Shown here: one piece after another, positions 1 to 4,840 of the stretch
Numbering within the stretch: the first letter of the stretch is position 1
How the letters are laid out: every line of letters starts with the position of its first letter
Origin: Methanosarcinaceae archaeon
GTDB lineage: Archaea; Halobacteriota; Methanosarcinia; Methanosarcinales; Methanosarcinaceae
DNA length: 7,393 bases
Direction: 5' to 3'
Assembly: GCA_030655675.1 (NCBI GenBank)
Contig: JAUSPM010000058.1
Location: forward strand, 1 to 7,393
The notes under the pieces: generated by a model
What the model was told of the DNA's origin: nothing
The model's input: only the letters and a program-made list of their open reading frames with translations
Databases searched by the model: none
Made by a program: the position numbers and the translations under genes

Positions 1-63
1 AAAAATAAGTTGGATGATTGCGAATTTATGAAATCAGAGGTACTATTACATGGCAAAAATTGA
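1..63 (+). CDS. Possible C-terminal tail of an upstream gene (partial)
   Basis: Frame 1 is open from the left edge for 20 codons and stops at TGA (61-63). The tail reads KNKLDDCEFMKSEVLLHGKN. The other two + frames close within about 30 bases, and no minus frame runs across the region. A hairpin followed by five T lies about 50 bp after the stop, where a terminator of such a gene would sit. Twenty codons are too few to name a family or to prove coding. The bases to the left of the window would decide it. Confidence 0.25.
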   Translation, partial: KNKLDDCEFMKSEVLLHGKN

Positions 64-114
64 TGTTATTTCCAGACGCTAGATTGACGCCATAGTTTCG
101 TCAGCCGTTAATTT

Positions 115-134
115 TTGAAGCAACTTCAATTTTT
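115..134 (+). terminator. Hairpin plus T-run, probable terminator
   Basis: A perfect 6-bp stem, TTGAAG (115-120) with CTTCAA (124-129), and a CAA loop, is followed at once by TTTTT (130-134). The geometry fits an intrinsic terminator, and in archaea the oligo-T alone would favour termination. It would end transcription of whatever gene enters from the left edge. The stem is short and AT-rich, so it is not strong. Confidence 0.45.
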
Positions 135-170
135 AAAAGAATATTTATGTATTGAAATGTTTTGAATAAT

Positions 171-183
171 TATAAAAAATATA
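171..183 (+). promoter_or_regulatory. TATA-like box for the small gene at 220
   Basis: TATAAAAAATATA lies about 25-30 bp before the expected start of transcription near position 200. That would leave a leader of about 20 nt carrying the SD at 208-213 and the TTG start at 220. No convincing BRE can be singled out in such AT-rich sequence, so the match could be chance. The regular spacing of TATA box, SD and start is the main support. Confidence 0.4.
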
Positions 184-207
184 GTTGAATAATGTCTAAT
201 AAAACAA

Positions 208-213
208 AGAGGA
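208..213 (+). promoter_or_regulatory. Shine-Dalgarno site that decides a TTG start
   Basis: AGAGGA sits six bases before TTG at 220-222. No ATG or GTG is in frame at this end of the reading frame; the nearby ATG at about 230 is in another frame and closes immediately. This SD is the reason to call the frame a gene starting at TTG. Confidence 0.45.
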
Positions 214-219
214 TTTAAT

Positions 220-384
220 TTGTGTAACAATGAGATAATTGAACCTTTGAATGCAATAATTGGAGAATCTTTTCCGATAGAAGTCTTTCTGGATTCAGAA
301 ATAAAAAATCAAATAGAATATATTCAAGAGAATCCCGATTTTTTATTAGACCGATTTAGAAAATTAATTAATGAAAAAAAGTAA
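220..384 (+). CDS. Small acidic protein of unknown function, 54 aa, possibly truncated
   Basis: I do not recognise this protein. It starts MCNNEIIEPL, has an IGESFPIEVF stretch at about residues 14-23 and ends FRKLINEKK. It has 11 acidic and 6 basic residues, no signal peptide and no membrane segment. The second half (about 25-54) looks helical. Support comes from the in-frame TTG with a well-spaced SD and a TATA-like site upstream. Codons are AT-rich, unlike the gat genes. The stop TAA (382-384) lies within the left inverted repeat of the element at 381-576, so the natural C-terminus may have been replaced by the insertion. It could be a complete small protein, a broken remnant of a longer one, or a chance frame. 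Confidence 0.45.
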   Translation: MCNNEIIEPLNAIIGESFPIEVFLDSEIKNQIEYIQENPDFLLDRFRKLINEKK

Positions 385-394
385 CTATTCAGCC
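381..394 (+). repeat. Left terminal inverted repeat
   Basis: GTAACTATTCAGCC is the exact reverse complement of 563-576. It includes the TAA stop of the 54-aa frame at 382-384. Beyond 14 bp the match breaks down, leaving only scattered identities. Confidence 0.65.
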
Positions 395-562
395 CTACAT
401 AAACGTTATCTGTAGACTGAATATACTCCAAATGGATAATTGCACACAATTGTCAAACACCTTTAAAATCGATGGACGTCGACTATTTATTAAAAACTGA
501 AAAATGTACCACCATACACACAAATAAACGGGTTTTCGCCATCGGCATCCAGTCTTAAGGAT

Positions 563-576
563 GGCTGAATAGTTAC
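563..576 (-). repeat. Right terminal inverted repeat
   Basis: GGCTGAATAGTTAC on the + strand is the exact reverse complement of 381-394. It is directly followed by the small AT hairpin at 577-592. Confidence 0.65.
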
Positions 577-592
577 AATAGTTTTTACTATT
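577..592. repeat. Small AT-rich hairpin next to the element
   Basis: AATAGT (577-582) and ACTATT (587-592) form a perfect 6-bp stem around a TTTT loop. It abuts the right inverted repeat and repeats part of its sequence (AATAGTT). It may be a decayed part of the element's end or a weak terminator. The stem is all but one A/T pair, so little weight can be given to it. Confidence 0.3.
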
Positions 593-640
593 TAGTTTCA
601 CAGTCACTACCCCCAAACAAACACAGATTCCATAAGAATA

Positions 641-652
641 TATTAATATAAA
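641..652 (+). promoter_or_regulatory. Candidate TATA box for gatCAB
   Basis: TATTAATATAAA would place transcription start near 675-680, leaving a leader of about 40 nt before gatC. A second AT-rich site at 671-679 (CATATATTA) would start transcription on top of the SD and is less likely. Both lie outside the 381-576 element, so the insertion should not have removed the promoter. Confidence 0.4.
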
Positions 653-702
653 GTACTTGTTTTTGTTACCCATATATTACTATTAACACTCAATTTTCAC
701 AT

Positions 703-707
703 GAGGA
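703..707 (+). promoter_or_regulatory. Shine-Dalgarno site of gatC
   Basis: GAGGA ends seven bases before the ATG at 715-717. It confirms this start over the out-of-frame ATG at 701. Confidence 0.6.
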
Positions 708-714
708 ACTTACG

Positions 715-996
715 ATGATCACAAAAGATGAGGTAGAACATGTAGGCTGGCTTGCTCGCATCGAGATCGATGAGCAGGATGCAGATTCATACGCCGCACA
801 TTTAAACACTGTACTTGAATATTTCGGACAACTGGATGAGGTGGATACAGAGAATGTAGATCCAACCTACCACGTGGTAGATGTGGTGAATGTGTTCAGG
901 GAAGATGTTGTTACGGAATCCCTTACGCAGGAAGAAGCGCTTGGAAACACGAAGAGCAAACAGGATGGGCACTTTAAAGCGCCAAAGATCATGTGA
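715..996 (+). CDS. gatC: Asp-tRNA(Asn)/Glu-tRNA(Gln) amidotransferase subunit C
   Basis: GatC is the small, non-catalytic subunit of the GatCAB amidotransferase; it wraps around the GatA-GatB interface and stabilises the complex in the cytoplasm. The 93-aa length is normal. Family marks are the start MITKDEVEHVGWLARIEI, the helix with LNTVLEYFGQLDEVDTENV at about 30-48, the conserved NVFREDVV at about 59-66, and the ending GHFKAPKIM. The start is supported by GAGGA at 703-707. It is the first gene of gatCAB, with the gatA start 10 bp after its TGA. In archaea, where GatDE makes Gln-tRNA, this complex is thought to serve mainly Asn-tRNA formation. Nothing about the gene looks damaged. Confidence 0.93.
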   Translation: MITKDEVEHVGWLARIEIDEQDADSYAAHLNTVLEYFGQLDEVDTENVDPTYHVVDVVNVFREDVVTESLTQEEALGNTKSKQDGHFKAPKIM

Positions 997-999
997 GGT
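995..999 (+). promoter_or_regulatory. Shine-Dalgarno site of gatA, overlapping the gatC stop
   Basis: GAGGT overlaps the gatC TGA (994-996) and lies seven bases before the ATG at 1007. This fixes the gatA start and suggests translational coupling with gatC. Confidence 0.65.
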
Positions 1000-1006
1000 A
1001 CAAAAA

Positions 1007-2452
1007 ATGTCAAAGGCAAAATGGATGAGTATCTCAAAGGTCAGGGAAAGTATTGCAGCTTCGTCAAGCGAAGAGGTCACAGCATCATATCTCGATACGA
1101 TCTCAAAAAGCAAGATAAACGGTTACGTTACAATTAATGAAGGAGCGATCGCACGCGCGCAGGATATTGACAAGGGCAAGGATGGGGAAGGACACGATGG
1201 TATACTTGCAGGCGTACCTATTGCGATCAAGGATAACATTTCCACAAAGGGAATACAGACAACATGCAGTTCAAAGATACTGCAAGGCTATGTGCCGCCA
1301 TACAACGCACACGTGATCGAGCGCTTGCTTGATGCCGGTGCCGTCATACTTGGCAAGACCAATATGGACGAGTTTGCGATGGGCACATCAACAGAATCCA
1401 GTCACTACGGTACAACTCTCAATCCATGGGACCACGAAAGAGTCCCAGGCGGTTCATCAGGCGGCAGTGCAGCAGTAGTTGCAGCAGGAGAAGCACCCAT
1501 CTCGCTTGGTTCAGATACAGGGGGATCGGTCAGGTGTCCTGCAGCATTTTGCGGTGTAGTGGGACTCAAACCAACATACGGCGGCATATCGCGATACGGA
1601 CTCATCTCGTATGCAAACTCACTTGAACAGATCGGACCGATCGCAACAAATGTCAGCGATATCGCAACCATCATGGATGTCATCGGAGGGCACGACCCCC
1701 GCGACAGCACATCCATCAACAAGGAAATTGCATACCGGGATTCACTTGTTGACGATGTTTCAGGACTCAAGATCGGAGTGCCCGATGAGTATTTTGGAGA
1801 AGGCATTGATGAAGGTGTTGAAAAGGCGGTATGGGCTGCCATCCAGAAATTCGAGGATATGGGTGCGGCATGGGAGAAAGTTTCCATGCCCCATACAAAA
1901 TACGCACTTGCATCATACTACATCATTGCGATGAGTGAAGCATCATCCAACCTTGCACGTTTTGACGGCACACGCTACGGACTTCGCGAGGAGGGTGAGA
2001 ACTGGCATGTCATGGCATCAAGAACACGGGCAAAAGGTTTTGGCGAGGAAGTAAAACGCAGGATACTGCTCGGAACGTATGCATTGTCTGCCGGATATCA
2101 TGACAAATATTACTTAAAAGCGCTCAAAGTGCGCACACTTGTAAAACAGGACTTCGATAAAGCACTCTCAAACGTAGATGTCCTCATGGCACCAACCATG
2201 CCTGCTCCGGCATTCAAGATCGGTGAAAAGATCGAAGACCCGCTGGCTCTCTATCTCACGGATGTGAACACAGTACCTATCAATCTCGCAGGAGTACCCT
2301 CAATTTCCATGCCATGCGGCCTGGTTGACGGTCTTCCGGTCGGATTGCAGATAATTGGGAATCACTTTGACGAATCCACGATCATGCGCGCAGCATATTC
2401 ATTTGAACAGAATACCGATCATCTTACCAAAAGACCGGCGGGGGTGGAATAA
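1007..2452 (+). CDS. gatA: Asp-tRNA(Asn)/Glu-tRNA(Gln) amidotransferase subunit A (glutamine amidase)
   Basis: GatA is the amidase-signature subunit that hydrolyses glutamine and passes ammonia through a tunnel to GatB. With the start at 1007 it is 481 aa, a usual length. The amidase triad is visible: K75 in IAIKDN, the cis-Ser S150 in PGGSSGGS, and the nucleophile S174 in GSDTGGS. Their spacing (75 and 24 residues) matches my memory of K79/S154/S178 in the Staphylococcus enzyme. The block CGVVGLKPTYGGISRYG follows at about 183-197. SEASSNLARFDGTRYG (310-325) carries the Arg expected to bind the glutamine carboxylate. The frame stays open upstream to about 890, but that part overlaps gatC and lacks an SD; GAGGT at 995-999 supports 1007. 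The stop overlaps the gatB start (TAATG). Confidence 0.96.
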   Translation: MSKAKWMSISKVRESIAASSSEEVTASYLDTISKSKINGYVTINEGAIARAQDIDKGKDGEGHDGILAGVPIAIKDNISTKGIQTTCSSKILQGYVPPYNAHVIERLLDAGAVILGKTNMDEFAMGTSTESSHYGTTLNPWDHERVPGGSSGGSAAVVAAGEAPISLGSDTGGSVRCPAAFCGVVGLKPTYGGISRYGLISYANSLEQIGPIATNVSDIATIMDVIGGHDPRDSTSINKEIAYRDSLVDDVSGLKIGVPDEYFGEGIDEGVEKAVWAAIQKFEDMGAAWEKVSMPHTKYALASYYIIAMSEASSNLARFDGTRYGLREEGENWHVMASRTRAKGFGEEVKRRILLGTYALSAGYHDKYYLKALKVRTLVKQDFDKALSNVDVLMAPTMPAPAFKIGEKIEDPLALYLTDVNTVPINLAGVPSISMPCGLVDGLPVGLQIIGNHFDESTIMRAAYSFEQNTDHLTKRPAGVE

Positions 2453-3873
2453 TGGCTTACCACAATCCTGACGGTGTAATGATCGGACTTGAGATACATG
2501 TCCAGTTGAACAAATTGAACACCAAGATGTTCTGCGGATGTTCGACAAAATATCATAACGATGAGCCTAACAGCCATGTTTGTCCCGTATGTCTTGGACT
2601 TCCCGGCTCGCTTCCCGTGATAAATGAAAGGGCAGTAGAAGCCGCCATGAAGATCGGATTGGCACTCAACTGTGATATCGTGCCGCAGACACAGTTCCAC
2701 AGAAAGAATTACTTCTATCCCGATCTTCCAAAAGGCTTCCAGACAACCCAGTACGATTTTCCTATCGCAAGCAAGGGCAAGGTCGTAATAGAAGGCGAGG
2801 ACGGCGAACATGTTATTGGGATCACACGAGCCCACATGGAAGAGGACCCGGGGCGGTTAGTGCACATCGGTTCCATTGACAAATCCAAAGGTACAATGAT
2901 CGATTACAACCGTTCAGGCATCGCACTGATCGAGATCGTATCGGAACCAGACATGCGAAGCCCAAAGGAAGCACGCCGTTTCCTTGATAAATTGCGTAAC
3001 ATAATCGAATATCTCGATGTATGTGACACCACACTTGAAGGTGCAATGAGATTTGATGCAAACGTCTCAATAGGCGGCGGTTCCCGTGCAGAGGTCAAGA
3101 ACATCTCATCCCACAAGGGGGCTGAAAAGGCATTGTTGTTTGAGATCGTGCGCCAGAAGAACATGCTGCGCCGCGGTGGTACTGTTGTTCAGGAAACACG
3201 CCATTTCGATGAAGCGCGCGGTGTAACTATATCTCTCCGTACAAAAGAGCAGGAACATGATTATCGCTATTTCCCCGAACCCGACCTTGTCCCGATGCGT
3301 GTAGCAGACCGCACTGCAAAAGTTGTAGAGACACTCCCCGAACTTCCTGATGCAAAACGTGAGAGGTTCACCAAAGAGTACGACATGGCAGATATGCATG
3401 CAAAGGCACTCACATCTGAAATAAGGACCGCTGATTACTATGAAGAAGTCGCAGCAAAAGTCGATGCTAAAGTTTGCACTCCCTGGGTTGCAGATGTGCT
3501 CAAAGGCGAGTTGAATTACCGCGACCTTACGGTCGAATCGTTCAAAGTTGACGATATGGTTGAGATAATCGAGATGGTTACACAAGACAAGATCACTGAA
3601 AAGAGTGCGGTAGAAGTGATTCGCGCTATACTGGATTCCGGTGGCAGTCCGCTCGATATTGTCAAGGAGAAAGGACTTATCAAGGTCGAGGATGATGTTG
3701 TTTCCACAGCAGTTTCGGAAGTCCTCAAAGAGAATGAGGCGGCAGTTGCCGATTATCTGGGAGGAAAGGAGCAGTCATTGAATTTCCTTGTGGGTCAGGT
3801 AATGAAAAAGACACGCGGGCGCGCAGATGCAGTACAAGCACGTGAAATGGTGCTTGAAAGTATAAATAAATGA
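2452..3873 (+). CDS. gatB: Asp-tRNA(Asn)/Glu-tRNA(Gln) amidotransferase subunit B
   Basis: GatB binds the misacylated tRNA, phosphorylates the Asp or Glu side chain with ATP and amidates it with ammonia from GatA. The 473-aa length is normal. The N-terminal catalytic domain begins with IGLEIHVQL and has a zinc site, CGC (C28, C30) with CPVC (C44, C47). It then shows HRKNYFYPDLPKGFQ (83-97), HMEEDPG (128-134) and DYNRSGIALIEIVSEPD (151-167), all GatB signatures near the kinase and metal site. HDYRYFPEPDLVP lies at 269-281. From about 325 the helical YqeY-like tail for tRNA binding follows, with SLNFLVGQVMKKTRGRAD at 441-458. GGGGTGG (2441-2447) is a good SD inside the end of gatA, and the start overlaps its stop by 1 bp. 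It is the last gene of the operon. Confidence 0.97.
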   Translation: MAYHNPDGVMIGLEIHVQLNKLNTKMFCGCSTKYHNDEPNSHVCPVCLGLPGSLPVINERAVEAAMKIGLALNCDIVPQTQFHRKNYFYPDLPKGFQTTQYDFPIASKGKVVIEGEDGEHVIGITRAHMEEDPGRLVHIGSIDKSKGTMIDYNRSGIALIEIVSEPDMRSPKEARRFLDKLRNIIEYLDVCDTTLEGAMRFDANVSIGGGSRAEVKNISSHKGAEKALLFEIVRQKNMLRRGGTVVQETRHFDEARGVTISLRTKEQEHDYRYFPEPDLVPMRVADRTAKVVETLPELPDAKRERFTKEYDMADMHAKALTSEIRTADYYEEVAAKVDAKVCTPWVADVLKGELNYRDLTVESFKVDDMVEIIEMVTQDKITEKSAVEVIRAILDSGGSPLDIVKEKGLIKVEDDVVSTAVSEVLKENEAAVADYLGGKEQSLNFLVGQVMKKTRGRADAVQAREMVLESINK

Positions 3874-3907
3874 TCAAAAACAGGTGCTATATCCTTTATA
3901 TATGTGT

Positions 3908-3947
3908 ATTTGGTCAGGGATATTGTGTATCATATTTGATACCAAAT
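3908..3947 (+). terminator. Nested hairpin after gatB, candidate terminator
   Basis: ATTTGGT (3908-3914) pairs with ACCAAAT (3941-3947), and inside it GTATCA (3927-3932) pairs with TGATAC (3937-3942) around TATT. The two stems share bases at 3941-3942, so they would alternate rather than form together. The structure starts 34 bp after the gatB stop. No T-run follows it, so if gatB ends here it does so weakly; T-rich sequence at 3895-3911 is an alternative. Confidence 0.3.
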
Positions 3948-3962
3948 TATGTACCAAAAAAG

Positions 3963-3977
3963 TTTAGTATAATTAAA
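3963..3977 (+). promoter_or_regulatory. TATA-like site before the hairpin-rich stretch
   Basis: TTTAGTATAATTAAA would direct transcription from about 3990-4000, just where the first 8-bp stem begins. The match to an archaeal TATA box is moderate and the region is AT-rich, so chance cannot be excluded. Confidence 0.25.
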
Positions 3978-3989
3978 GCATAGACATAA

Positions 3990-4262
3990 CTTGCCATATC
4001 AAAGAAATCCCATCCAATATATGGTGATATGGTATGGTGGTGGGCAAACCGTCTGCATTAACAATCTGCATTTGGGCGTGAAATCCCAAAACTTACAAAG
4101 GTTTTTAGCAGAAAATGCAGTCTATGTGTTTGTAAACAAAGATATAGCCAAGTAGCATGCTTGAATTGGGGCACACTATGGGGTTTGGCTGATATCGTGG
4201 AGCGAGGAAGAAGGAGAAAGGTTCCTACCACCACCATTATATTCTATTTTGATTTATTTTTG
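3990..4262 (+). ncRNA. Candidate structured RNA of unknown type
   Basis: Three stem-loops follow each other. First, CCATATCA (3994-4001) pairs with TGATATGG (4025-4032). Second, CTGCA (4066-4070) pairs with TGCAG (4116-4120) and encloses TTTGGG (4071-4076) with CCCAAA (4085-4090). Third, GATATAGCCAA (4141-4151) pairs with TTGGCT-G-ATATC (4185-4196) with one bulged G. A TATA-like site lies in front, and a T-rich run (about 4238-4262) could end the transcript. The boundaries are guesses. I see no signature of RNase P RNA, SRP RNA, tRNA, box C/D or H/ACA RNA. It could also be decayed mobile DNA. Confidence 0.25.
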
Positions 4263-4297
4263 AGTACTTGTTTAAGCAGTTTTGGGGCTGAGTCAAT

Positions 4298-4321
4298 CCG
4301 CCGCAGGCGGCGCCCTTCTCC
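4298..4321 (-). repeat. GC palindrome repeat, copy 1
   Basis: CCGCCGCAGGCGGC (4298-4311) forms a 5-bp all-GC hairpin with a GCA loop. Read on the minus strand it is preceded by GGAGAAGGGC, a GGAG-like head. It is the exact inverted copy of the core of copy 2 (4495-4508). The orientation given follows head-then-hairpin. Confidence 0.6.
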
Positions 4322-4482
4322 ATTATCGATAAATTTATCATACTTTTGCATTTGATGAACAAATTGAATTATAATCCATAAGTTAGCGCAATTTTCGTGA
4401 AGTATATAACTTTTAAATTAGATGCCTTTCAAATTCCACATAACGGTTAATTCGACGAATATAAATTATATTTGGACAATGC

Positions 4483-4521
4483 TGGTAGGAACGTGCCGCC
4501 TGCGGCGGTTGTATTGTTTTT
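4483..4521 (+). repeat. GC palindrome repeat, copy 2
   Basis: TGGTAGGAACGT leads into GCCGCCTGCGGCGG (4495-4508) and then a T-rich tail with a run of seven T at about 4517-4523. The stretch from GGAACG to the T-run (4488-4521) is repeated directly at 4740-4774 with a few changes. The hairpin plus T-run could also stop + strand transcription. Confidence 0.6.
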
Positions 4522-4600
4522 TTGTATTTGTTTAGCTGGTATAAAGTTGTGTTGTAGCGTTGCAGATTAATGAGTTGTAAATAAAAACGACACTACCACA

Positions 4601-4629
4601 CGCGCGTAGCGCGGCGCCGTCCTTCACCA
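4601..4629 (-). repeat. GC palindrome repeat, copy 3 (variant core)
   Basis: CGCGC (4601-4605) and GCGCG (4609-4613) form a hairpin around GTA, followed by GCGCCGTCCTTCACCA. The core differs from the other copies, but the flank on the minus strand (GGTGAAGGAC) matches the copy 1 head (GGAGAAGGGC), so it is placed in the same family with less certainty. Confidence 0.45.
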
Positions 4630-4729
4630 CTGCCCTGAATACACATCGAAGTTTCAATCACTGTCAACATGTCTGTTTTTGTATGGATTGCTACACATAA
4701 AAACTGCGTATTTTGTGAATGCGAACGGA

Positions 4730-4774
4730 TGGTAGGTATGGAACGTGCCGCCTGGCGGCGGTCGCACTGTTTTT
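4730..4774 (+). repeat. GC palindrome repeat, copy 4
   Basis: TGGTAGG, a short insertion, then GGAACGTGCCGCCTG-GCGGCGG and a T-run repeat copy 2 in the same orientation. The core (4747-4761) has one extra G relative to copy 2. It lies 67 bp beyond the dadD stop. Confidence 0.6.
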
Positions 4775-4791
4775 GGTTTCGATTCGTATGT

Positions 4792-4807
4792 CAGATTTTT
4801 GCATCTG
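4792..4807 (-). terminator. Weak hairpin after dadD
   Basis: CAGAT (4792-4796) and ATCTG (4803-4807) form a 5-bp stem about 34 bp beyond the dadD stop. The minus strand between the stop and this stem is T-rich with no long T-run. It is a possible 3' end of the dadD transcript, with little strength. Confidence 0.2.
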
Positions 4808-4840
4808 GAATATCAACTAAACATATATAAATTATTAACA

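Larger units (their letters stand above)
381..576. mobile_element. MITE-like element or internally deleted IS, 196 bp
   Basis: The element is bounded by perfect 14-bp inverted repeats: GTAACTATTCAGCC at 381-394 and its exact complement at 563-576. The inner sequence has no credible gene; a minus-strand frame crosses it but looks like no known protein. Short length, terminal inverted repeats and lack of a transposase fit a miniature inverted-repeat transposable element, or the fused ends of an IS. No target-site duplication is visible: the left flank is an A-run, the right flank AATAGTTT. The insertion is therefore old, has decayed flanks, or was mobilised without duplication. The parent IS family is not identified. 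Confidence 0.55.
3874..4840. other. Convergent intergenic region, 967 bp, no convincing gene
   Basis: gatB enters from the left and dadD from the right, so two transcripts run into this region. I see no gene with family resemblance on either strand. The first 390 bp hold AT-rich stem-loops and a possible RNA gene. The remaining part holds four GC-rich palindromes of one family, set in otherwise AT-rich DNA. Further AT palindromes lie at 4328-4339 (GATAAATTTATC) and 4458-4472 (AATATA, AAT, TATATT). No tRNA-like T-arm was found. Confidence 0.6.

Noticed and set aside
373..584. Target-site duplication around the 196-bp element
   Set aside because: The left flank GAAAAAAA and right flank AATAGTTT share no convincing direct repeat.
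395..673. Minus-strand frame of 92 codons across the inverted-repeat element
   Set aside because: Composition is odd (many W, C and Y), no SD is seen, it spans the element and the gat promoter, and it matches no family I know.
890..1006. In-frame upstream extension of gatA overlapping gatC
   Set aside because: The added residues are basic and unlike any GatA N-terminus, overlap a real gene, and have no SD; GAGGT at 995-999 points to ATG 1007.
4161..4355. 64-codon + strand frame in the intergenic region
   Set aside because: It starts at TTG without an SD, runs through the GC palindrome (producing an Arg run) and resembles no protein.
4640..4660. GTTTCAATCAC-like string reminiscent of a CRISPR repeat
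   Set aside because: It occurs once, with no regularly spaced second copy, and no cas gene is nearby.
3874..4840. tRNA or known stable RNA in the intergenic region
   Set aside because: No GGTTC-type T-arm with matching acceptor stem, and no RNase P or SRP RNA signature, was found on either strand.
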